Notes under the pieces: model-generated
Told to the model about the DNA's origin: nothing
What the model saw: only the letters and a program-made list of their open reading frames with translations
The model's database searches: none
Origin: Rachycentron canadum
Lineage: Eukaryota; Chordata; Actinopteri; Carangiformes; Rachycentridae
DNA length: 64,000 nt
NCBI GenBank assembly: GCA_038496675.1
Contig: CM076658.1
Location: 11,265,172 to 11,329,171 of the forward strand
Reading direction: 5' to 3'
Made by a program: the position numbers and the translations under genes
In this document: piece by piece, positions 27,301-39,300 of the stretch
Layout of the letters: every line of letters begins with the position of its first letter
Numbering within the stretch: position 1 is the first letter of the stretch

Positions 27301-30300
27301 GCATTTATGTATTCAAAGACAAAGTACAAAAACATTATACCGCTTACTGTAAACTGTAGTCATATACTGTATAAGAGAAGTTTGGCTCCTTCTTTATGCA
27401 GGCGTCAGTGATTATGTGTGGTTTTAGTAGTTGTTTCTCTCTTGAGGTAGTCTGGAGTCTATGATAGATATTTTTTTAATGTTTGCATGCTGAAAATGAA
27501 GGTTTTAAAAGGATAAAAGGAGACAAATTTGTAATTTGATTGCAGCCATTTTGGGGAATTGTTGTGTGTGTGAGTGTTTTGGGATTGCTTTCCTGGTGAT
27601 AATGCTGTTGGAAACCATCTGCAAACAGCTGCTGCTGTTCAATCACAAGCCTTAATCCTGTTTATCTTTGTCCACAATGATCACTGTTGATGTAGAGAAG
27701 CAGCTCAGTCACACAGCCTTAGTCTTGTATGAAAGTCTATACTTGTCTATACATCTGTTTTCTTCCTAATATAGATTGTTATATGGAAATCATCAAAACA
27801 ATTCATCAAAAAGATAAAATTAGCCAGGGAGGGGAAATGTTTGAATTGCTAATTTAATGGGGTCAGATTTACGATAAATGATAAATCTACTCTCATTGTT
27901 TTGTGCTGTCTGTGACTTCATCTCCTCTCACACTTAATTTTCTGTCAACTAGGCCTAATCTGTTCATCGTCTTCTTCCTCCTCTCAGACCTCCAGCTGGA
28001 TTACTCACTGACAGATGACTTCTGTAAGAACCACTTCCTGGTTGGGCTGCTGCTCAGGGAAGTCAGTGCAGCTCTGCAGGAGTTCAGGGAGATTCGTCAG
28101 ATTTCCATCCAGGTGCTGAAGAACCTGATGATGAAGCACACATTTGATGACCGCTACACCTCCAAGGTAAGCAGCGCCTTTATACCTCCGTCTCTTGCAT
28201 ATTTACTTTACCTTAGTATCTGGACATGTTTGTGTGACCTGGAGATATTCTGCTGAATGATCCATTTGTTTTCCAGAGCCAGCAGGCCAGGTTGGCCACC
28301 CTGTACTTGCCCTTGTTTGGTCTGCTCCAAGAGAATGTCAACAGGCTGAATGTGAAGGAGGTGTCCCCGTTCACCATCAACCACTCCAACAATGTAAGGG
28401 CGCCACCTAGTGGCTTATTTTGAATATGTTACCTACACATTGCTTTTCAGTCATATCACGAACCAAGAACATCACAGCATCGCACAACCCTAAAACATAA
28501 ATCTATACCCACATCCACATGTTAAAAAAGTGCTATGCAATACACAGAGAAGGAAACACAGTAGTAAAGGAAAAAGAGAGGAAATATGGTGATGCTTGTA
28601 GCAGTCTTAAATTAAACATTGTTAATATTACTGTTTTGTGTGTGCTTTGGTTAATTTTACACATTGGCCCATAGAAAAATGAAAATATAAACTGTGAACA
28701 TTTTAATGTCATGTCTCTCTCTGTCCCGCTTCCTGTCATTCTATATTTTCCTCTCTCATCTCATACTATCCAAATTAAAGACATGAATTAGGCCAAAATT
28801 ACCAATACTACTAAAAATGCTAAGAAAACCTAAGATTTATGGATTAGAGGTAAATTCCATAACGTGCACGTCCAAATAATACTGGGATGCATTTGATTAG
28901 AGTTTTTAGAGTTTAGGACCAGGAGACCCTACACAAGACCCACACATCACACATACCTGCAGTCTCTTTAAAAGACAACACAGTGCTTTCTGTGTCCACT
29001 AAGCTCTTGCACAATTTTTCATTCAGAATGGAAGAGAAGATTCACTCCTTACCAACGCTTTGATGACACCTCCCAGGTCCAGCACCTTTCTGGACACCAG
29101 CTTGCACAAAGATGTTTTTGGAGTTATCTCAGGCACCGGTGGGTGAAAAAAATAATGCTGAAAAATTTAAGTGTGTGTGTGTATATATAATTTTTATATC
29201 AATATATAATCCCTATTTTGTTATTACTTTTTTCACAGCTTCCCCTCACACGTCATCTACCCCCAACATTAACTCTGTGCGCCACGCAGACTCTCGCGGC
29301 TCACTCATCAGCACTGATTCTGGAAACAGCCTGTCTGAGAAGAACAATGACAAGGGCAACTCTCTGGACAAGGTACATCTCAGAAAGTGTAGCAAGTCTG
29401 AAGTAATTTCACACATATACTGGAAATCACATTTTGCACCTACAGTATTCATTTCACTGTGCCTTAGGCATATCACACCTCCCCTTGTTGTGACAGAAGT
29501 GCAACAGAGAGTCACTCCTTGTTAACTTGTACCATTGACTCCCTCACCCTACCTGTACGGCTGGTCATGGCAGACGGAGAAGTTTGTACGGAGACACTCT
29601 GTCAATGTCCTGCGCTTCTTTACGGAGACTGAGGAGCCCATGCTCTCCGGGCGCACCAAGCGTGTCACCATGGACTTCTCCCTGCTCTCTGTCCCCTGTG
29701 TGCCAGAGAGCGCCCTGCAGCACAGCATTTCACTTCAAGTACAAAACACCTCCTTCCCTCACACAGTCATCCTCCCGTCTAGGAGTGTCCCATTTGGGAA
29801 TGTGAAAGTGTGTGTGAGAGTGTCCTAGTGTCCTAAAATCTAAGCCCTTTCTTTGCCACATGATTCTCAGGCTTTGGCCTGTTGGTTCTCTGGTCACATA
29901 AAGTTGAACCGCTGTACCACAGATTTTTCTCAGCTTGTTTCCTAGATGTCGACTAGCACGCATGCTTATGGGATTTCCCACTTTGGAGTTCCTCTCATTT
30001 TTGCTGTGTCAATTTCACTTTCACAAATTGTCAACCTCAAGCTCAATCTGAGAGGAGGACAATTAAACACAAAGGATTATGTTTTCGCTGTCTGGCCTGC
30101 TCTTTGTTTAGTCTTCTGTTGAAGATGTTTTCATTTGTGATGTGTGGCAGATTTATCACAATGTGTATCACAGGAAAAGGCGAATAGATCTAATTTGCAG
30201 TTATTTCCAACCACAAGAATATGTCTATTCTGGCTCAAACACTTACAAAAAACATATGAAAATGTTAAAATAACTGCACCACAGCTTCACACTTTTCAGG

Positions 30301-33300
30301 AAAACATTAGCCATAAAGCTCCCCTCCCTTCAAAACACCCTTTAAAAATCCAAACCCATAGCCTCATGCTTTCCATGAAGTCATCCCCAGCCAGTCTCAT
30401 GGTCTAGACTAACTGCTGGCAAAGGAACGTGCTTGGTATATCGCCAACTCCTTGCTGTGGTAGAGCTGCTGCTCCTCTGCTGTTTTCTTCCTGCTCTCTG
30501 CCTCAGCTGGGAGAAACCATGATTGCTTTCCACCGCCAGTTTGTCCAGCACTCGTAGAGCCCTGAAAAATCTGAGTGAGTGACTCCACTAGTGTAGCTTT
30601 ACCAATGTAATCCCAGGCCTTCAGAAAACTGATGCTGATCATGTCATAACCACTCAGGACTGTAACTCAGGTCATTTTTCTCTGTCTTTGATGCAATACA
30701 CTTTGCCTTCTTGAATTTGATCAATAACCACAAACTATACAGCAGAGTTTTTTTTTTTTAAAGACTTTCACATTTTTGTGGTAAACGCCCCTTCTCTTTT
30801 TTTGTCTGAAAAAATCTAACCTTGTTTCTGTAAACAATGGTTTAGCTTATTTTGAGGCAGAAGAAGGAGCTAGACATGGCTAAGAGCCCTGACAGCATTA
30901 GATATAGTTTCTGCCTCTGCCTAACCAGCCTCTTTGCCCCTCAGAACCAGCCCGCCTCAGCCCTGGGCAGTACCCTGCTGCGCTGTGATAAACTGGACCA
31001 GGCAGAGATCAAGAGCCTCCTCATGTGTTTCTTACATGTACTTAAAAGCATGTCCGAGGGTAAAATCACACTCTCTCTCGTCCCTGTTTTTTTCTATATT
31101 ATTATTTTTGTTTATATATTAATATTTTTATATATTGTTTGCTCATATTTCTGCAATCAAAGAAACTAACTGGTCCTACAATCACTGTCTCTTCCAGATG
31201 CCCTGTTCACATACTGGAACAAGGCCTCATCTGCCGAGCTAATGGACTTTTTCACTCTAGTGGAGTAAGATGTCTTACTATAATGTTGCTATTGTGAACA
31301 CTGACTTCCTAAGTAATACTCCAAAATGTCTGATTTTTCACTTGCTCTTCCTCTCAGAGTCTGCCTCCATCAGTTCAGATACATGGGAAAAAGATACATC
31401 GCAAGGTAATGTTGTTATCAGTGTTTAAATTAAGTACACCTCCACAACCCACCTTACTTATGAGCACAAGTAGTTGAGTTGAGTTTAAACAGAATGTGGT
31501 TTGTGTCTCATACCTTCATCATTATTACCCTCATGATTATTTAATCTGGTTTTATCTGTTACTTTTAGCAAATTATTTCTACCATTTTTTTCCTGTTACT
31601 TTTGACCATTTGAGTTGTTTATTTGTTACTTTTAGCATATTCTTAAAACTTCTCTGCTCTAGTAATAACTAGTTTGAACAGTTACAGTTGACTCAATACA
31701 AATGACCCAATCAAATTAGAATTTCTGTTTGTTTTTTTCCATAATAAATCCTGCCTCTCCCCAATCTTTCCATGTATCATGTGGCAATTGCAGATATACC
31801 CCCTGGGGTGCCCTTACCCCAGTTAGAACTCACTAATCTAGACACCTATTATGAGATGACCCTAAAAATGCATTTTTATTTTTCTGCTGTTCATTAATTG
31901 TGCATTAAACTTGATACCGTATATCAACACTAATATAGCTACTTGTTGACTTCATATTTGTAAAACCTTATTTCTAAATGTGTGTCTTTGTTGAATGTTG
32001 TAACTATATTTTCAGTAAAGTTATTTTAAGTGAATAAAATACAAACTTACGTTATTGTACTCTCTCCACTATTTGGGAGCCGCGGCCTTGGCTCTCTGAG
32101 GACTTGGGTGTTCACTCTGTCTAACCTCCCACCACTGTTTCTATCTTTGTTCACTTAAATGCTGGCAAGTTTAACATAATGAAATAAAACCTGGCTCCTG
32201 CCCCCTCCTGCCTGGGTAAGCCTTAAGGAACTGACTTGAGAACTGACTTTCTCAAACTAACTGCATGATATCTTCTCACCCAATAAAAGTTGCAGTGCTG
32301 TGACATGACTACTTGCTCTATAAAATCACTCTTTGGCTCTCTTACACGCATGGCTTGCACTGTTGCACTGCTTTAACTCATTCCTGTATTGCTGCTACAT
32401 GGCTTTATAATTTTAGTACTGCATGTCAAACATGCAATCTATATTACAACTTTACTTTGCAACAATAGGTGTTGCTGTAGTTACATGCGTGAAGTCACCC
32501 AACATTTCCAGTCTTATGGCACCTTACAATATCAAAAGCGAAATTATCTTAAAATCTGCTGTAGTTCTGAGGACATTTGGGTGATTTTTACACCACTCAA
32601 GTGTGTAGAGTGTGTATTCACCTTACCCTGCTTTACTAACTCTGGCCCTGCTGGTCATCAGCTGTTCATCTAACATTGTCCTGTTTCCTCATCAGGAACC
32701 AGGATGGGGCAGGACCTGTAGCACATGAGCGGAAGTCTCAGACTCTGCCTGTGTCCCGTAACAGGGCAGGAATGATGCATGCCCGCTTACAGCAGCTCAG
32801 CAGCCTGGATAACTCATACACATTTAACCACAGTAAGTGCCCCATACTGTATTTTTTCATCAAACATCCTCTACCAGAGGACTCTGGTCTCCTCTGCCTC
32901 ACCCTGTGTGAACTGACTCCTCATGCTTTTCTACATCATCATCACCAACATCATCCTCTTCCTTATCCTCTGTTTATATCCAGCCCATTTCCAAGCAGGA
33001 AAGGCTTCAGAAGACATGGAAACATCATAAGTTATAAAATTGGGGGCCAAAGTAACTATGTGTAACAATATATTAATTTTTATCTAAAGAGGTAGAGCTG
33101 TGTGATCAGTCTGGTAAACGGCATCATTTAATAAAGTTTCTTTGTGTTTTCAGTGTAAGAAAGATTTCAAGTATTCTTGGAATATCTGTAGACCATGGTA
33201 AGAACGTATCAGGTAGACAGGCAGTTTGCAGACTGTTACTAGTTCTCTGTGTATTTGGTTGAAATAAGAGCATGCCTATATTAACTGAACATCAGCTTTT

Positions 33301-36300
33301 AAATCTTCTCATGCCTCTGCCCATCTCATCTGCTCTGAGCTTCATTTTACGTCTCATTAGTAGATACAATCATTGTTAATTGGACAGGTTTCATTCCAAA
33401 ATGCTATCTGCATTTCAGAAAACTGATTAAAAAATATTCTCATAAATATGATAAGTTCTAAAATGTCATTGCTGCAAAAAGAAATGTATAAAATGTATAC
33501 ATAGTAGGATCATTTTTGTTCCAGTTTGGAATGAAACTTTATTGTTTCAACTTGATAAAATTTACCATCCTTTTAGCAACAGCTTTGCCTTTACAACAGT
33601 GATATGATATGATTGGTGTGGTGGAACAGCTACAGCTCTTTCTTCTGTCTTCTTCAGCTTACAGTCACTCGGACGCTGACGTGTTAAATCAGTCACTGCT
33701 GGAGGCCAACATTGCCACTGAAGTGTGCCTGACTGTCCTGGACACTCTCAGCATCTTCATCATGAGTTTCAAGGTAACATACATAACAATTCATGTAACA
33801 GATTACTTTGTACTACAACCATTTATTCTTTAAATACAGTATCATCTATGAGAATGTCAGGTCTAATTACTCCTTCAGCAGATTCACATGAATCCCTGTT
33901 GTTGATTTCCAAATTAGATTTTTTTTCCTGAGTTTCTACGATAATGCTCTTTATTCACAGACGCAACTGTGCTCTGACCATGGCCACAGCCCACTCATGA
34001 AGAAGGTGTTTGACGTCCACCTCTGTTTTCTGCGAATCAATCAGTCAGAGACGGCCCTCAAGCAGGTCTTCACCTCACTGCGCACCTTCATCTACAAGGT
34101 TTGAAAGACTTTTGGTGCCTCATTTATCAATACTCTGTCATGGCAGCAGGCTTTCACAGTAGCTGATGGGCTTTTCTTGTCTTCTTCACCCTCTAGTTTC
34201 CCTGCACATTCTTTGAAGGCCGTGCTGACATGTGCGCTGCGTTCTGCTATGAGATCTTGAAGTGCTGTAACTCTAAACTGAGCTCCATTCGGAGTGACGC
34301 AGCCCATCTCCTGTACTTCCTCATGAAGAGCAACTTTGACTACACAGGTCGAAAATCCTTTGTCCGGACGCACTTGCAGGTGGGATACTCCCTCTTTGAC
34401 CCTTATTCTACCTCCACAGAAGAACAATAATGCTTTAGTGTTCACCTTATTTTACCTTAATTTCTTGGCCCCTTAAGGCACTTGATTAGCAGCTCAAAAG
34501 ACCTTGAATCAGCTTGATACTTAACAGTTTTTCTTGATTCTATTAGAATAGCTTAGAATGATTTTGAATTGATTACAATTTACAAGTCCCTGCAGAAAGT
34601 TATGCATTAGTTGGGTTCTTTGAAGTCTGTTAGGACTTCTGTAACTTTGTGATGTCACAACAAAGCAGTCACCACTCTCAGCCATGCCCCAAGTCTGACT
34701 CACCCAGTCCCACCTAGTGGTTTCTCTGAGTGTTTACCTCCAATCTTCTATAATTTAATTAAATCATTCAGAAAACAGTCACCACAAATATACTGTATCT
34801 TCTAATGGATCAAAACTACAAATTAAATTAATTATTTCTTTACATGGGGGGCTACCAAGAGTTCAGTATTTTTCCATGCGTTAGGTTTTATTAAGGTCAG
34901 AAGAAAAGAAACAAACATTCAAAGAAAAAAGGTGCATAGTTTTTCTAATTATTCTTCATATACAGACCTAGGATTCCAAACACTGAGAAAGAAAAGCCAA
35001 TGTCAATAAAACAATTGATAATTTCTCTTCTTTTTTCTGTTTTAGGTGGTGATTGCTGTCAGTCAGCTGATTGCTGATGTCATTGGTATCGGAAGTACCC
35101 GCTTCCAGCAGTCTCTGTCGATTATCAATAACTGTGCCAACAGTGACAAAACAATTAAGGTCAGCAAAATATTTGGTGTCATAATTGCACTTAAATAGTT
35201 TAAAAATATGTGCTTGAACTGGCAATACCACAACTGGTTGCTCTAATTTCTAATTTCTTGCTCCACAACAGAACACAGCTTTCCCATCAGACGTGAAGGA
35301 CCTGACCAAACGCATCAGGACGGTACTGATGGCCACGGCTCAGATGAAAGAGCACGAGAGAGATCCCGAGATGCTGGTGGACCTACAGTACAGCCTTGCC
35401 AAGTCTTATGCCAGCACACCTGAGCTCCGCAAGACCTGGCTGGACAGCATGGCCCGAATCCATGTGAAGAATGGAGACCTGTCAGAGGTCTGTGATAAAA
35501 GACACTGCTGACATGGGGGCAATGGGGGCCAATTTAACCTGTGATAGTCCCTTTTGCTTTTTGTCTGATGATAGGTCTATATGTGTCCAGATATCAAATA
35601 TTGACAGGATTTAATTATTTAGTATTTGTTCATTGTGCACTGATATTCTTTTATTTGGTGATGCTGACCTGGAGTGTTCTTGTTTTTTTTTTTTTACAGG
35701 CGGCCATGTGCTACATACATGTGGCAGCACTTGTGGCTGAATACCTGCGGAGAAAAGGTGCTATGATAAACATAATTTCTTTTGCATCCCACACGGCAGC
35801 AGCATATGTAATCTGTTTAGTTCACAAGTATTTAAATTGTCCATAAAAAAAAACAAAAAACTTATGTTACTGCACTGTTTCTTGAAATCTTTAAAATTCA
35901 CAGAAGGTTTGGGCTGATTTGTTAAAATATTCTCTCATTTCATGCTTCAGGCATGTTCAAGCAGGGCTGCTCAGCTTTCCGCGTTGTGACACCAAACATT
36001 GATGAGGAAGCAGCAATGATGGAGGATGTCGGCATGCAAGATGTCCACTTCAATGAAGTATTTACCTCTATTATAATACTAATGCAAAATACAGTTTATT
36101 TCATTTACTTTTAATTTCACTGTGCAAATGAACATGCTCACAAGCTAATGTGAACTCAGTTTTATTTGATTACAATTAGAATAGAATTGTTTAAGTTGCT
36201 TTTGGTTTTGGCTGACTTTCGAGACATCAATTGAGCATGAAACACATGTTAAACACAATGTTAAAGCACGTATTCCTGTCTTCAAAATAAAAATGCATGT

Positions 36301-39300
36301 TTTTCTTTACATCCCTGTAGTCTTCACGTTTAGTCAAAATAGAAGTCATCATTGACTTATCAAACACTTCAATTCCAGTTCTTCCCTTCTCTTGCTCCAA
36401 CAGGATGTCCTAATGGAGCTTTTGGAGGAGTGTGCAGACGGACTGTGGAAAGCTGAGCGTTACGAGCTCATCTCTGACATCTACAAGCTCATAATCCCCA
36501 TTTATGAGAAGCGCAGAGACTTTGAGGTACACACCCTTGTTGTCAAGAATTTTATTTTCCCCACAACCCCCTATTAATTTAGCTTTGGTCTTAACCATGA
36601 GTATCTATAGAGTCTAATTAGATTATTTGTACTTATTTCCACAGAAACTGGCTCACCTGTATGACACACTGCATCGTGCATACAGCAAAGTAACAGAGGT
36701 CATGCACACAGGCAAGAGATTGCTGGGCACCTACTTCAGAGTGGCTTTCTTTGGCCAGGTGAGTTTAATTCTCAAGCTACAGTAGAGGCTGGTAGCTTTG
36801 GTTTTCCTGAGTCTGTTTATTATATGATTTATGCACTAACTGTACTTGAAATGAATCAAATTTGATTTCACGAAAGAGCACAAATAGAAGTTTTGTTGCT
36901 GGTATTGCAAAGTAATTCATGTTCTGCATGAGGGCTGTTGAAGGTGCTTTTGTTTTTAAAGAGCATGACCACTTGCGGTGGCATTTAATGATCCACTCTA
37001 ATACCCTTCTCTGCTTTTTATCCTCTTTGAAGGCAGCGGTAAGTTGTGCAGTAGACCTTGCCAGCGTCTCTGAGTAGCCTGTGTCTTTATGTGGTTTTGG
37101 TGCTGCTGTAATCCATTGCACTTCTCAATCATAGTTTGTTGCTTCAAGTTACAGTAACAATCAATCACCACTGATGCTTTCTGTTTTTTGGTTTTTTTTT
37201 GTTTTTTTGGGGGGGAGGGGGGGGACTGTGTTGCATGACACCTGTCCACTTCTGCACTCACGTGTCTCTGCTTCTGTGTTACTGAGCTAAGTGTATGAGA
37301 GTTTAGCACTGACCATTTTTTCTTTCTTACAGTAATTTTAGATGTAATGATTTGTTGGGTGTGGTAACCTCTACTTGTGTACTTTAATAGAAGTCCACGT
37401 CTGTTTTGAAAGGGTGGTGTAATTAGTGATGTAGTCATATTAATACAAGTGTTACATTTTTTCATGGTATTTAGGTAGTTGTATTGGAATAACAATTATC
37501 CCTGTTTTGTTGTCCACACCCTGTAGCAGTACCAGTTTACTGACTCAGAGGCTGAGGTAAATCAATGTGAAAGCCACCATTGCAGTTGGACTGCAGTGAA
37601 TGTTTTAGGCTGTGTTGTGCTCCTTTGCTAATGCAGTTGGTGCTATTTCTCGTTGCATTGTCCTTTAACTCCTCCTTTACTGTAGCTTCAGTGTCGTCAT
37701 AATCATAGCAGGAAACCCCTAAAGGGCTAATAGCAGGATTCATCTCTCACTGGGTAAATGCATGGCTTCACCCATCTGTTCATGGGACCTTTTACTGTTT
37801 GTATAGAAAACACAAACTAATATAAGTGCTCCCACTGACAGTGTGAAATCCATGCCCCTTCCTCTGTCCTTTCGTCTGTTGTACATTGTTTAGCTGAGAC
37901 TAGTTAGCATTTGCAGTGCAGTTTGTCTTTCTTTTTTATCTCTTTGTTTGACCATTAGATTAAAGATTGTTTATTACTGGAGTACATATATTGTACCTTT
38001 GAGCCCAGAGCTTAGATTTAAACAATATCTTACTATTTCATTTAACAAACTGTCATAATGACTCCCACTCACAGCTCATGTATGGGTTGATGTGGCGTTG
38101 TTTGCATCTTCATATCTCATTATATAGACATGGTGTTTTAGCCATTCTGATTTTACTTTTTTTTTTTAATTTTTCAGGGCTTCTTTGAGGATGAAGATGG
38201 TAAGGAGTACATCTACAAAGAACCCAAATTCACCCCTCTGTCCGAGATATCTCAGAGGCTCCTAAAGCTGTACTCTGACAAGTTTGGACAGGAGAACGTG
38301 AAGATGATTCAGGACTCTGGAAGGGTGGGATTTTGCTGCTATTTAATTTAAGATGTGTATTCATTTTCTCCATAAAATGTACAAAACACAGTATTCTTCT
38401 CTTATAATGACATGCATCTTTTGCAGATAAATCCCAAAGACTTGGACTCTAAGTATGCATATATCCAAGTGACACATGTGACCCCTTACCTGGAGGAGAA
38501 GGAGCTGGTGGACAGGAAGACAGACTTTGAAAAGAGCCACAACATCCGTCGCTTTGTGTTTGAGATGCCTTTTACCATATCAGGCAAAAAGCAAGGCGGT
38601 GTGGAGGAGCAGTGCAAACGCAGGACTATACTAACCAGTAAGTAACCCTAGACATGTAACACTGGCAAACAACCCAAAATCATAAAAGGAGCATTTAAAA
38701 AAAAAAAAAAGATCCTGTGATGATGAAAGACAATGGTATGTAATGAAACGCAGATGAAAATAAACCAGATGTTGGTATCTTCTTATCAGACCATGGAGCA
38801 CAGCTTCCTACTGTCTGTATATTCACAAATAAAGAAGGCTTCAAATATACATTATATATATTGTGTGAATGGCTGGCACATGGGTATCTGTTGTTCACAC
38901 ATTGGAAAACTCAGCAGAAAGTTCCAATGCATGATTGCGAGATCTTGATTAGATTCTGCACATCAGCTGTTTGTCAAGGACCTTTCATAATCCTAATCAT
39001 AGTTTTATTGTTTTATGGTTCAAAAAAGTTCAACCATATGTTCTTATCTTTTTTATCTCAATGCTTTCAACGGATGTGCGGTACACATATGAGTGGATTG
39101 TTTGTCATAAAACTGAGAAAAGCACATGCAAGAGGAAAAGAATCATGCACTAAGAACTGTTCACCCCTCTCACTGGTGTGTCTTTGTCCCACAGCCACAC
39201 ATTGTTTCCCTTATGTAAAGAAACGCATTGCAGTCATGTATCAACACCACACTGACCTGAGCCCTATCGAGGTGGCCATTGATGAGATGAGCAAGAAGGT

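Noticed and set aside
30852..30944. Extension of DOCK9 exon 34 upstream (LDMAKSPDSIRYS...)
   Set aside because: The frame is open, but a good acceptor at 30944 yields the conserved start and the extension lacks similarity.
34707..34720. Second CTCF-like motif (GTCCCACCTAGTGG)
   Set aside because: It breaks the consensus at a key G, and nothing nearby supports function.
36998..37495. 165-codon open frame on the - strand
   Set aside because: It crosses homopolymers in a DOCK9 intron and has no recognisable domain.
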